A DNA stretch of 59,036 bases from Armatimonadota bacterium (GCA_022563855.1 JADFMN010000014.1:1-59036); one strand, 5' to 3'; shown: positions 15,408 through 24,488, counted from the stretch's first letter. The notes: generated by a model from the sequence alone, not told the origin. A program made the numbers and translations.

Positions 15408-16952
15408 ATGAACGATTGGATCTACGCGTCTGAACTCTACAACTGGACGAACGGAGACCAGTTGCTCGACTGGCTCGACATGTTCGGCCTGGAGAGCGGC
15501 TATGCTAAGGACGAGGAGGACGAAAACTACATCGAGGAAGCAGACCTCAGCGTTTTCACTCGCAGCAAAGGAAACGAGTTTGAAGACCGAGTGCTCGATC
15601 TCATTCGTGATCGCTTCGATGTTCAGGTCGTTGATGGCGCACGTGGGAATCACGACTCTGTCTACGAGCAGACGACTCGGCTGATTCAGCAAGGTCAGGA
15701 GATAATCTACCAGGGTCTTGTCAGAGACGACGAAAGGAGGGTCTTCGGAGTTCCGGATCTTATCGTCCGAGGGGATGCGATGGATCAGCTCGTGCCGGGA
15801 TCGCTCGACGGAGATGCAGACACTTACTACGTCGTCGATATCAAGTACAAGGGTCTTGGGCTGAACAAGAAGGGTGACTTGAGTTCGAAGCACAACTGGG
15901 AGAAGGTTCAGCTCGCTTTGTACGAAGGCGCACTTGCAAAGATGCTCAATCGCGACCTCGCTCGGTCTTACATCCTTGGGCGTTCTGCAGGCAACGGTTC
16001 AGTTAGCTGTTTCGACGCTCTTGGTTGGGCGAAGCCAGGTGATCCGAGGACTCTTGTGAATGTCGAAGAGGGCCTGCAGTGGATCCGTGATCTGCGAGAA
16101 CACGGCAAGGATTGGACGCTGGATCCTCCCAGCGATCCACGACTAGCTCCAAACACGAAGAGCAAGAACAGTGGTGATTGGAAAGGTGTCTTCGAGGCGT
16201 TGACGGCGAGCGAGGATCGTGAAGTGGATGAAGTGCCTCCTGTCTCGCCAGCACACATATCCGCCAACCGTGCTGACTGGATCGAGAACTTAGGGATCGA
16301 ATTCTACGTCGACTTCGAAACCCTGAACAGTCTGAACGACGACTTCACCAAGCTACCGAACATGAACGGCAAGCCGATGATTTTCATGATCGGATGTGGC
16401 CACGAAGAGAACAGTGATTTCGTCTTCAAAGTTTGGACGATGGAAGAGGAGACCTACGAAGAAGAGAAGCGAATCATCGAGGAGTGGCTGGCATACATGG
16501 AGGAGACGAGAAAACGGCTTGCTTCGAATATCGAGCAGCCGCACATCTTCCACTGGTTCCGCCACGAGCCTGGCGAGCTTGGCAAAGCAGCCGACCGCCA
16601 CGATCAGCCTCAGTGGAAGGACGTCCCTTGGTACGACTTGCTGAAGAAATTGATGAAGGAAGAACCTGTTATGGTTCGAGGCACGCAGGGTCACAGCCTC
16701 AAACCAATAACGCGTTCGATGGAGAGCATGGGCCTAATCGAGACCGTCTGGGCTGAGAGCCAAGTCTCCGGCGGAACAGAAGCCATGACCGCAGCTTGGT
16801 GGTGCTACGAACAAGTCATGAAAACAGGTGTCCCAGTGCGAGAAGCCGCACTCGACGGCCGAGACCCGCTCATGCCAGAAGTCGAGAGCTACAACGAAGT
16901 CGATTGCAAGGCGATGTGGGAGATCTTGCACTACTTGCGTTCCAATCATTGA
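15408..16952 (+). CDS. TM0106-type RecB-like nuclease with RNase H-fold domain
   Basis: 514 aa from the ATG at 15408, which has the good ribosome-binding site AAGGAG; an earlier TTG at 15360 is rejected. The N-terminal half is a Cas4/RecB-like PD-(D/E)xK domain, with RSKGNEFEDRVLDLI, GVPDLIVRG and YYVVDIKYKGLG (D-x-K strand). The C-terminal half is RNase H-like: IEFYVDFETLN (first acidic pair), HWFRHEP, and YNEVDCKAMWEIL at the end. This two-nuclease architecture is that of TM0106 family putative nucleases. It stands 230 bp after the ABC-3C ATPase; the gap has no gene. Inferred role: DNA degradation in defence. Confidence 0.75.
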   Translation: MNDWIYASELYNWTNGDQLLDWLDMFGLESGYAKDEEDENYIEEADLSVFTRSKGNEFEDRVLDLIRDRFDVQVVDGARGNHDSVYEQTTRLIQQGQEIIYQGLVRDDERRVFGVPDLIVRGDAMDQLVPGSLDGDADTYYVVDIKYKGLGLNKKGDLSSKHNWEKVQLALYEGALAKMLNRDLARSYILGRSAGNGSVSCFDALGWAKPGDPRTLVNVEEGLQWIRDLREHGKDWTLDPPSDPRLAPNTKSKNSGDWKGVFEALTASEDREVDEVPPVSPAHISANRADWIENLGIEFYVDFETLNSLNDDFTKLPNMNGKPMIFMIGCGHEENSDFVFKVWTMEEETYEEEKRIIEEWLAYMEETRKRLASNIEQPHIFHWFRHEPGELGKAADRHDQPQWKDVPWYDLLKKLMKEEPVMVRGTQGHSLKPITRSMESMGLIETVWAESQVSGGTEAMTAAWWCYEQVMKTGVPVREAALDGRDPLMPEVESYNEVDCKAMWEILHYLRSNH

Positions 16953-16981
16953 GTTTGAATGTTAGGGTCTGGGTATTGTAG

Positions 16982-17089
16982 TCAGGCCCGGATGACACGA
17001 GCTGTGGACGCCTCATCGGAGGATCCTACGGACTCCCTCGATGCCTGCTGTTACGGGACGGCTACAGCCCGACCATCCGCAGGCCTGTG
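16982..17089 (+). repeat. structured element, copy 2
   Basis: Same orientation and same pairing scheme as 10714-10826: the CAGGCC/GGCCTG and CGGATG/CATCCG end stems and the central CATCGGAGG...CCTCGATG hairpin are all retained. Differences fall mainly in the loop between the central hairpin and the GGC-TACA-GCC hairpin (shorter here by about 6 nt) and in the bulge before GGCCTG. It lies 29 bp after the TM0106 gene. The rest of 17090-17169 holds no gene. Confidence 0.65.
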
Positions 17090-17169
17090 TCTACCTCGAA
17101 CATAACACTACGTGTAATCCTTGACTCCAACAGGAGTTGTGTGTGGCGTCTAGGTAGGCACAGAGTAAC

Positions 17170-17634
17170 ATGAACGCAAATATGGGCAGAAAAGCGAAGG
17201 ACAGCAAATCAAACGCCAACCTTGGCTTCGAGGCCAAACTCTGGCTGGCCGCAGACAAGCTCCGCAACAACATGGATGCGGCGGAGTACAAGCACGTCGT
17301 GTTAGGACTGATCTTCCTTAAGTTCATCTCTGACAGCTTCGAAGAAGAACACGCCAAGCTCATTGAAGGCAAGGGCCAATACGAAGGCGCACACCCGGAA
17401 GACCAAGACGAGTACAACGCTGAGAACGTCTTCTGGGTGCCGAAAGAGGCGCATTGGGCATTCATCCAAGATAACGCGATCCAGTTCACGATCTGCATGA
17501 CGGTCGATGACGCCATAGTCGCCATCGAGCGCGACAACCCACGGCTGAAAGGCGCCCTGCCAAAAGAGTACGCACGTCCCGCGCTGGACAAGCACCGACT
17601 AGGTGAACTCCTTAGCAGTAAAATAACACACTAA
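17170..17634 (+). pseudogene. hsdM: hsdM N-terminal remnant (type I restriction methylase)
   Basis: 154 codons matching the highly conserved HsdM N-terminal helical domain: [64 protein letters not shown] and [13 protein letters not shown] complete HsdM is about 500 aa and carries the methylase motifs (NPPF) downstream; here the frame ends abruptly after LGELL with SSKITH and a stop, and an unrelated ATPase gene begins 5 bp later. The homologous part breaks exactly at the start of the conserved L-I-D segment, so the rest was replaced by insertion or recombination. It cannot methylate. Confidence 0.8.
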
Positions 17635-17639
17635 AACAA

Positions 17640-19229
17640 ATGAGAATTTCATCAATCAAACTTAAAAACTTCAAGCGTTTCAGTGATCTTGAGATTTCTG
17701 ACATCCCTGAATCTGCCAAACTCGTAGTAGTCGTTGGCCCAAATGGTTGCGGGAAGTCATCGCTATTTGACGCCTTAATCCACTGGTATCATCGCAGTGT
17801 TGGATTTGGATACAATCAGGACTTAGCGTACTATCAAAAGAGCCAGGCGACAGCATTCGATTGGAACCAGTCAGTAAGCGTTACACTGCACGGCGACGCC
17901 CAACCGCACAAAGGGATGCTGAACATCCGGACAGCCTATCGAAACGACCCCGACTTTTCCGTTGACGGAATTAACCGCCCGGACGATCCGTCTGAGCGAC
18001 CTCGCATACAGCGCTCGATTGAAAACGATCAGACTGTATCTGACAATTATCGTCGACTCATATACGACACCATGTCGGGGGTCTATTCTGAGGAAAACAA
18101 TAACAAGACAATTCAGGAATTAAGAGGTGAGCTTATAGGTGGCATCCGGGAGTCGATGCAACGAGTTTTCGAGGACTTGATTCTGAACAACATCTCCGAT
18201 CCACTCGGAGCAGGCGCGTTTTACTTTAAAAAGGGCGAAGTGCAATCGTTTCACTATAAGAATCTATCAGGTGGAGAGAAGGCCGCTTTTGACCTGATTC
18301 TTGACCTGCACATTAAGAAGCGATATTTCTCAAATACGGTGTACTGCGTCGATGAGCTGGATACGCATCTGCACACGAGGATTCAAGGAAAGCTGCTGAA
18401 GGAGATGGTGAACATTTTGCCCGATGAGTGTCAGTTGTGGGTTACCACTCACTCCTTAGGGGTACTCCGCGCAGCGCAGGAGATGATAGTCGCAAATCCT
18501 GATTCTGTCACTTTGATTGATTTCGAAGGTGTCGATCTGGATGTTCCTCGAAAGCTGTTACCAAGCAACCTAGATCGGGTTGCCTGGGAGAAGTTCCTGT
18601 CCATCACGCTTGACGATCTATCGCAGCGAATCGCACCCAGAGTCGTGATTGTCTGCGAGGGGTCGACAGTTGGAACGCGAAGGAAGGATTACGACGCTGA
18701 GATATACAACAGAATTCTAGGCGCAAGGCATGCTGAAACAATTTTCGTCTCCGGTGGCTCGGCTGACCAGGTTCTAGCAAATGCTGTCTCTGTACGGGAG
18801 GCATTGGGACGGATTTTGCCAAACTCCCGGTTCGTTGCACTAGCTGACAGAGATGACAAGTCGCCGGCGCAAGTCATTGAGTTCGAGAACGCTGGTGGAT
18901 TCGTCCTAGGTCAACGCAATCTTGAGTCTTATCTATTCGCAGATGACGTGATAGAAGCGTTGGTGAAAGATGTCGGAAAAGAGGACAAGTTAGCTGAGGC
19001 TCTACAAATCAAACGGGACAAGCTAGCTGCTAGTACGGCAAGAGGCAATTCTGCCGACGATTTGAAGTCTGCTAGCGGAGATATATATGTTGAGCTGAAG
19101 CGACTGCTTGATCTTCAGCGTTGCGGAAATGACAAAGATGCTTTCATGAGAGACACTCTTGCGCCACTTATCGCACCGCCTATGACGACGTACTCTGATC
19201 TTGAAGCAGCGATCATCACGAGATTGTAA
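17640..19229 (+). CDS. AAA ATPase-TOPRIM/DUF4435 fusion, PARIS-like or OLD-like defence protein
   Basis: 529 aa. The N-terminal AAA_15/21-type ATPase has VVVVGPNGCGKSS (Walker A, about 28-41), an ABC-like signature LSGGEKAAFDL, Walker B VYCVDELDTHLH and the His-switch LWVTTHSLGVL. From residue 330 a TOPRIM-like part follows: VVIVCEGST (catalytic Glu), SGGSADQV, FVALADRDDKS (D-x-D) and RNLESYLF, typical of DUF4435. That combination is the fused form of AriA-AriB (PARIS, which responds to anti-restriction proteins); OLD-family nucleases are the main alternative. It directly replaces the 3' part of hsdM. G+C is visibly lower than in the core genes. Confidence 0.7.
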   Translation: MRISSIKLKNFKRFSDLEISDIPESAKLVVVVGPNGCGKSSLFDALIHWYHRSVGFGYNQDLAYYQKSQATAFDWNQSVSVTLHGDAQPHKGMLNIRTAYRNDPDFSVDGINRPDDPSERPRIQRSIENDQTVSDNYRRLIYDTMSGVYSEENNNKTIQELRGELIGGIRESMQRVFEDLILNNISDPLGAGAFYFKKGEVQSFHYKNLSGGEKAAFDLILDLHIKKRYFSNTVYCVDELDTHLHTRIQGKLLKEMVNILPDECQLWVTTHSLGVLRAAQEMIVANPDSVTLIDFEGVDLDVPRKLLPSNLDRVAWEKFLSITLDDLSQRIAPRVVIVCEGSTVGTRRKDYDAEIYNRILGARHAETIFVSGGSADQVLANAVSVREALGRILPNSRFVALADRDDKSPAQVIEFENAGGFVLGQRNLESYLFADDVIEALVKDVGKEDKLAEALQIKRDKLAASTARGNSADDLKSASGDIYVELKRLLDLQRCGNDKDAFMRDTLAPLIAPPMTTYSDLEAAIITRL

Positions 19230-19231
19230 GA

Positions 19232-19363
19232 ATGAGACTCGACGAAGCCACAGTCGATGACGCCATCAGCCATCGTGAACGCGTCGCTGACAGGGTAGAT
19301 CGTCGCATAATGATTCAATTGAGACGCTCCTTCAAACATGGAGGTGGTTCAAGTCTAAGCTAG
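19232..19363 (+). CDS. possible 43-aa ORF after the ATPase gene
   Basis: ATG 2 bp after the ATPase stop; MRLDEATVDDAISHRERVAD... rich in charged residues. The close spacing suggests a real coupled gene or the N-terminus of a truncated one. No family recognised. The remaining bases to 19495 contain nothing I can name. Confidence 0.3.
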   Translation: MRLDEATVDDAISHRERVADRVDRRIMIQLRRSFKHGGGSSLS

Positions 19364-19495
19364 GCGACCTTGACGCGTTTTTTACAGGACACACGCAGTT
19401 CGATATGCGCGGAGTTGTACCAATCACTAGGCTTTGCTCCGCAAAATACCCGTACATTCAGGACTAGACAGTCACTACCGACGAGTTAAGTCCAC

Positions 19496-20869
19496 TCAGC
19501 GGTCTGGTTTTTTGATCCGACTCCATGCAGATACAGCCAGAATAACGGCAATAATCGCGATCGATATCGCCGCAGGAAGAAGAGTCATTATTAAATTGTC
19601 AAATAGTCCATTCAGGAAGAGGTAAGCATAAACCATAGATGCAACAATCAGTCCAAAGGCACAGGCCTTGTCATTGATTCCATGTTCCCTGCCTATGGAG
19701 GCAACTATTAGCACAGGCACAAGAACGGTCGCCAAGGTCACCGCACCAAATAGGAATTGAATGATGTCGGTGATGGTGAGTGCCAGGAGTGCCAGAGCTA
19801 TCATTGTTACGACAATTACAGCACGCAACTTCCGTTCTGTTGCGGGATCGTCGGTTTTTGACTCAGGTCGGAACTGACCAACTATAGTAGAACTGAATAG
19901 AAATACCTGGGAGTCTAGAGTAGACATAATCGATGCCGCAACAAACACTCCGATCAGAGCAACAACAAAAGAGGGCATTACACCGACTGTAAAGAGAGCG
20001 AAGAACGCATCCTGTCCTTCAACTTCTGGTCCTACTGCAGTCGCCACAACCGAGGAAAATAGTACCAAACCAATCGATATTAGAACATACATAGGCATCG
20101 ACCAATGGAGTCCGGATCTTCCATCGCGTCCCGAACGCGCGGAAAAGATCAATTGCCATAGGTCGGAGGAGGAGAGGGTTACTAACAGACTTAGGCCCAC
20201 GAAGGCTACGATCACCATTGCGCCCGGACTCATGAAAGATTCTAACGATGGAATTGGCCACCCACTCGGTTGCGCTATCCAGGGTAAGAGTACTATGAGC
20301 ATAATGATAAACCACTGAAACACACCAGTCCTAACGCTCGTAGCAAATCCGCCTAACGAGAGATACAATCCAACAATCACTATCGTCAGAATCACACCAA
20401 ATACAACATGCGTTCCGAAGAGCGACGCAAACACTGAACCTGCAATGTTTACCTGAACCGCACCGTATAGAAAGGCTGTTGCAGCAATAATGATAGATGA
20501 CACACGTTCTGTCAGAGGCCCAACTCGGTCGCGGATCATCTGGTTGACGCTGAAATAGTCCTTATCTGCTGCTAATTTCCGTATCCTGGGGGCAAGCCAA
20601 CCAAGAACGAACAATCCTATACACAACCCTAGCGTTAGCCATAACGCACCGAACCCAAAATAGATTCCTAGTACTATCCACGCAGCGACGCCGGCACCAT
20701 CCCGGAGATTTCCTACTACAGATGCCATGATTGGAAACGAACTGACGTCACGTTTTCCAATTGCAAAGCTCGGAGCGTTGTGCGATCTCCAATCGCGTAC
20801 GGCTAAAAATATAATAACTGCCACGTACGCAGCCAATACAGTAAGTGTCAATCCAAAGTCAGTCATCAA
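19496..20869 (-). CDS. sodium:solute symporter family (SSS) transporter, operon with two unknowns
   Basis: 457 aa, almost entirely membrane helices (about 13). Family features: LAAYVAVIIFLAVRDWRS, then ASVVGNLRDGAGVAAWIVLG in the first core helices, FVGLSLLVTLSSSDLWQLIFSAR, and FVAASIMSTLDSQVFLFSS in the Na+-site helix region (usually A-x-x-S-T/S-D-S). SSS proteins co-transport Na+ with sugars, amino acids or acetate, and some serve as sensors. The substrate is unknown. It is the last gene of a three-gene minus-strand operon, 9 bp after the preceding stop. Base composition is AT-richer than in the core genes. Confidence 0.75.
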   Translation of the reverse strand: MMTDFGLTLTVLAAYVAVIIFLAVRDWRSHNAPSFAIGKRDVSSFPIMASVVGNLRDGAGVAAWIVLGIYFGFGALWLTLGLCIGLFVLGWLAPRIRKLAADKDYFSVNQMIRDRVGPLTERVSSIIIAATAFLYGAVQVNIAGSVFASLFGTHVVFGVILTIVIVGLYLSLGGFATSVRTGVFQWFIIMLIVLLPWIAQPSGWPIPSLESFMSPGAMVIVAFVGLSLLVTLSSSDLWQLIFSARSGRDGRSGLHWSMPMYVLISIGLVLFSSVVATAVGPEVEGQDAFFALFTVGVMPSFVVALIGVFVAASIMSTLDSQVFLFSSTIVGQFRPESKTDDPATERKLRAVIVVTMIALALLALTITDIIQFLFGAVTLATVLVPVLIVASIGREHGINDKACAFGLIVASMVYAYLFLNGLFDNLIMTLLPAAISIAIIAVILAVSAWSRIKKPDR

Positions 20870-20878
20870 CTTTCTCTG

Positions 20879-22633
20879 TCACTGATCCCGCCGGCTCGAT
20901 CTCTTGATATCTTCAATCACCAAGCCCTCCACCGATTCGAATTCGCCTGTTGAGTGAGAATAATCAGGTCCAGTAGGGAGTAATTCTACACTACCAACTT
21001 TCATAATCTGTGCAAATCGACTATCCCACTTTTGTTTCCTCGTATCATATAGTGCTTTCTGGACGGATGCCTCGATTAGTCGCCGATATGAACTGTCAGC
21101 TGACGGCACGAAATAGCCAACATCAAGAGGATGATCAAATTCAGCCGGTATGACGGTTATTGATGCCTTTTCAAGATCTCTTATGATTTTTGCTGTGATT
21201 GTGTCGACAATGACAAGAATCCGATGCTCGGACTCTGGAACATTCAAATCGTTCGCATGACGAAGTAATAAACCGAGATCCTGTACATCACTGACGGCTG
21301 TATATGGGGCTTTGAAAAGAGGTGCCCATTGAAGCACTTTCGGATCGTGTAAGTGTATCATCGCTATGACAGAAACTTCTTCTTCGGCTATAGCGGTAAG
21401 TTCTTCTTGAATCGCACTCGATGGTTGCGATATGAGCTTGAAGTTATGCCTAATGCAGAAGCGAAGAACATTGCTAATAAGTGTTGGATCCGGTTCCAAT
21501 CTAAAAGCGTTCCTCACTTCCGCGATATGTCTTTTTGGAACAATGACACTTACCTTTCTAATCACTCCAACGGTCACCATCGAGCCCCTGCGAAGGCGTT
21601 TAGCTGACGCAAAGGCGGGTTCCATTTGAATCATCTCTCCGTCGAAAACGTCATCGATCAAGGAATCGAATGAGACTAGCGGCAGGCGAGCCTCAATCAA
21701 ATTGAACCGATCAGAAATGCTCCTTGGAGATATGATGTCTTGAAGGCCGTCGACCATCGCCTGAACATAATCTTTAATGGGTTTGGGGGTATCTGGAAAC
21801 GTATGACTTCCTGAATAGTAGCCCGTGTAAATATACTTCACTGTTCCTTTACTGTCAATAATGTTTCTAACTAATGTATTTAGCTTTCGGGTTGATGAGA
21901 ATGATCGGCCAAAGTCGTCAAAGAACTTTTTGTCTTCTAGAATGAACTTTAGAGCGGCTGATGCGTAAGGCTGGGCTTCTTGTATGATTGAGCGTATATC
22001 ATCGGCTTCCTGTCGACTTAGGTGGCTAATGATTGTCTTGGCTGTACTCGTGATGGTCAGAGAATCCACACCATGCGTAAGATTCGATAGAAGTCTCAAT
22101 GCTTCTAGAGGCGCAGCGTTGCTGAGGCTGATGGCAATAATCGGTATAAATTCTGGTGTTTCGCGCGCATCGATGCGTGACCAGTCGAACTGTGAGGAGC
22201 TGTTCGCGCTTAGAGCGGCCAACGCGGCACAGCGGAGAGAGATATCATAGGATGTATTGTTTACAATGTTGGCTAAGATACTGGTGTCGCACGTGAAAGG
22301 AATGTACTCAGCCAAAAAGAGAGCGTTTTCGAGGACTGAGGCATCGGTATCCTCTTGTAGAGAACGGATGACCCGGGTTAGGGCATCTGATGCGAGCATC
22401 TTTGTCTGTTCACTAAGATTGCGGAATAGGCTAGCGGCGTTCGTTACAAGCTCTGCTGGTCTCGCAACAATCAATTCTAGGGCAGTTGGATCTTCGCCGC
22501 AAATGTCATACAGAAGGTGCTCCCAGTCGAGACCGTCGAGTGATCGAAGGTGGGCAAGCGTAGCCTCGCTGTCCTGTCGGATATCCTTAAGGCGCGACTG
22601 AGACACGCCTTTGAGATAGCTGTGATCCTTCAT
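20879..22633 (-). CDS. unknown protein with helical-repeat N-terminus
   Basis: 584 aa, no signal peptide or membrane helix. Residues about 20-260 are helical with repeat-like spacing (LRSLDGLDWEHLLYDICGED, LAEYIPFTCDTSILANIVNN, ALRLLSNLTHG), suggesting HEAT-like repeats. The C-terminal 300 residues are mixed alpha/beta (RRGSMVTVGVIRKVSVIV, RILVIVDTITAKIIRDLEKA). The start overlaps the upstream gene by ATGA, so the two are stoichiometrically linked. I recognise no family. The neighbourhood is a defence island. Confidence 0.6.
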   Translation of the reverse strand: MKDHSYLKGVSQSRLKDIRQDSEATLAHLRSLDGLDWEHLLYDICGEDPTALELIVARPAELVTNAASLFRNLSEQTKMLASDALTRVIRSLQEDTDASVLENALFLAEYIPFTCDTSILANIVNNTSYDISLRCAALAALSANSSSQFDWSRIDARETPEFIPIIAISLSNAAPLEALRLLSNLTHGVDSLTITSTAKTIISHLSRQEADDIRSIIQEAQPYASAALKFILEDKKFFDDFGRSFSSTRKLNTLVRNIIDSKGTVKYIYTGYYSGSHTFPDTPKPIKDYVQAMVDGLQDIISPRSISDRFNLIEARLPLVSFDSLIDDVFDGEMIQMEPAFASAKRLRRGSMVTVGVIRKVSVIVPKRHIAEVRNAFRLEPDPTLISNVLRFCIRHNFKLISQPSSAIQEELTAIAEEEVSVIAMIHLHDPKVLQWAPLFKAPYTAVSDVQDLGLLLRHANDLNVPESEHRILVIVDTITAKIIRDLEKASITVIPAEFDHPLDVGYFVPSADSSYRRLIEASVQKALYDTRKQKWDSRFAQIMKVGSVELLPTGPDYSHSTGEFESVEGLVIEDIKRSSRRDQ

Positions 22634-23496
22634 GGCAAAGATTTTACTGGTAAGAGAAGCGCAGAGAACGGTATAGGCTCATGGAGGGCTTCTGGATGCG
22701 AAACTGGCTGTGCCAGGACTGGCTTGCGTCTGCCTTTGGCCATGTCCTCATGCCAGGGTCGTGTACGCCCATACCAAGGGTACGTGCTTGGTGGTGGCTG
22801 AAAGTATTCATAGAGGCCTGCATCGGCGATTGTCGGACGGTATAGTTCCTTTAGATTCTCAACACGGTATTCTAGCAAAAGGATATCACCTAAACTTTGT
22901 CCATCCAGACCCATTCCAGCCCGAACCTCATCCGCAATGTTCTGAGTCAGCCATGAGAATGGACTTGAGTTAGCGACCTCATGCCAGGTCACCCAAGTGC
23001 CGAAACTGCTCATCAGGAGATTCTTAGCGTCTTCTTCCATTTTGCCGCTCACAAGGTCCGAAACGAAGAGACGGGCGTGAGCTGGTGAGGAAAAGTATTT
23101 AAAATATGGAGCGTGTTTCGCGCTTTGGCCATAAGCATTATACAACTCTACGATAAGTTTCTCCCGATTGATGGCCCGTCCGACAACAGTCGGTGATGGC
23201 AAGTCGTTTGGTGTGCGTATCAAGCCTCCCTTTAATGTCATTGTGTAGCATTTCGATTCATATGTCTCGGCCACCTCATTAACGGGCTCATTCTTTACGG
23301 TCAGGAGATGTTCTACGAGATCCCTCATCAAGCGCGGTGGAAGGAAATGCTCTCCATTTACAACATTCGACACGACGAATCGACCGATGCCGCTTGTGGC
23401 ATCGGCCAGCCAACGATTGAGCACCAAAGTGACGGCATCTCTAGTGGCCGCGTCTGGCATGAGATCTAGCGCTCCCTGAAATGACGTTCCTGCCAT
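22630..23496 (-). CDS. unknown protein, first gene of the symporter operon
   Basis: 288 aa, soluble. Conserved-looking patches include GIGRFVVSNVVNGEHFLPPR, SFGTWVTWHEVANSSPFSWL and a C-terminal Pro/Tyr/Trp-rich stretch (STYPWYGRTRPWHEDMA). The short last part is Pro-rich and may be an interaction tail. Family unknown. It starts the minus-strand operon, 75 bp from a tRNA-Glu remnant that marks the island edge, and overlaps the next gene by 4 bases. Confidence 0.6.
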   Translation of the reverse strand: MAGTSFQGALDLMPDAATRDAVTLVLNRWLADATSGIGRFVVSNVVNGEHFLPPRLMRDLVEHLLTVKNEPVNEVAETYESKCYTMTLKGGLIRTPNDLPSPTVVGRAINREKLIVELYNAYGQSAKHAPYFKYFSSPAHARLFVSDLVSGKMEEDAKNLLMSSFGTWVTWHEVANSSPFSWLTQNIADEVRAGMGLDGQSLGDILLLEYRVENLKELYRPTIADAGLYEYFQPPPSTYPWYGRTRPWHEDMAKGRRKPVLAQPVSHPEALHEPIPFSALLLPVKSLP

Positions 23497-23570
23497 TCTC
23501 AGAGTTTATCAGACGCAGACTTGAGAGAGCAAGTAAGGATTGCAGTGCCGACTGTCTTTGATCAACTTAC

Positions 23571-23620
23571 GTCGCCCTTTCACGGCGGGGATCGTGGGTT
23601 CGAATCCCGTCCGGGGTACC
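23571..23620 (+). other. tRNA-Glu(TTC) 3'-part remnant, att-like scar
   Basis: The anticodon arm TCGCC-CTTTCAC-GGCGG (anticodon TTC), variable loop, T-arm GTGGGTTCGAATCCCGT and 3' acceptor strand CCGGGGTACC are present, but no D-arm or 5' acceptor strand precedes them. A 3' tRNA fragment is the usual product of tyrosine-integrase insertion into a tRNA gene. Confidence 0.7.
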
Positions 23621-23823
23621 TAAGTCCATTGTTAGAAACGCCCACGATTTGAGCAATCAAAGCCCGCCACTGATAGATGCCGAGAAACGGCATGCGCCTA
23701 GCGTCACAGGATTAACCGTCGCTTCTAGTTGACATACTGTATGACATACTCGGTACGGCGATCTGGGGTGTTTTGTGGGGTTCTGAGGACGCAATTTGAA
23801 CCTAACGAACCATGTCCACCCAA

Positions 23824-23868
23824 TTTGCAAGCAGGGGGTCACGGGTTCGAATCCCGTAGCCTCCACCA
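23824..23868 (+). other. tRNA-Ala(TGC) 3'-half remnant, att-like scar
   Basis: It begins exactly at the anticodon loop TTTGCAA and runs GCAGGGGGTC, T-arm CGGGTTCGAATCCCG, acceptor TAGCCTCC and ACCA. The bases before it (CCCAA) cannot pair as the 5' anticodon stem. The breakpoint in the anticodon loop is the classic crossover site of tyrosine integrases. Between the Glu scar and this one no intact gene is visible; the frame on the minus strand here is a translated tRNA artefact. Confidence 0.7.
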
Positions 23869-24014
23869 TTTCTCCCTCAGGTCGCGACGCTCGCTTCGGT
23901 GACACACGTTGCTGACACGGGCTTCGCTAACACTGCGCAATCTACAAAGTGACGATCGGTGCGACAGCCTAGCGCAAGCGCGACAAGCGAGGCGCATACT
24001 GGCACCCTAGTTGA

Positions 24015-24317
24015 CCGACGTATCTGGCTCCTGGTCCAGGCTCTGCCGGCAACACTGCAGAGGAGCGGCACGCGCAGGTAAACGACGACCTGAAGATCGC
24101 GCTCCACGCGCTCGACGCGACAACCGACCGCGCACTCATCTCACTGCTTCCGCCCAGTCAAGTGTTTACCGTGCAGCTCCTTTATCGCCCTCTGACCGTG
24201 CTCGTTTGGATCAGTGCTTTCCTCGTTGCATTAGGTGGCTTTCTGGCGATGACGAGACCCGTCAAAAGGGCGAAGGACAAACTGCGAGTTTCCGAGCCGC
24301 TACGCCGCGCTCGTTAG
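24015..24317 (+). pseudogene. ccmF: ccmF 3'-terminal fragment (cytochrome c haem lyase)
   Basis: 100 codons ending in a TAG at 24315. The last 45 residues read VQLLYRPLTVLVWISAFLVA and LGGFLAMTRPVKRAKDKLRV, the conserved final membrane helix of CcmF (x-P-L-x-x-W-I-W-x-G...A-L-G-G). The helix is preceded by an ALDATTDRALISLLPPSQVF stretch like the CcmF pre-helix segment. A TGA at 24012 and the tRNA-Ala scar lie just upstream, so the rest of the gene was lost on integration or deletion. Non-functional remnant. Confidence 0.6.
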
Positions 24318-24488
24318 CGTCGTTACGTAACATCAATTCAGTGAACCCCGCACGGTTTCTCGCCTTCTCCCTGGTCGCGCCACTCGATCATGTACGCCTT
24401 TCGGACGCCGTAGATCGGCACCGGTCGCGACAATACTGGAAGGCTCGCGGCCGTTAATCGGCCTCTGCTATGGGATTGGGGCGCGGTG

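Noticed and set aside
10714-17089. Integron attC sites for the 110-nt pair
   Set aside because: The expected RYYYAAC and GTTRRRY core sites are not at the ends and no integrase is present.
23657-23905. Minus-strand 82-aa frame containing VEATGFEPVTPCLQ
   Set aside because: This peptide is the well-known artefact of translating tRNA 3' ends in reverse; it lies over the tRNA-Ala remnant.
24011-24457. 148-aa plus-strand frame
   Set aside because: Arg/Ser/Pro-rich frame shadowing the ccmF remnant, which reads in a different frame.
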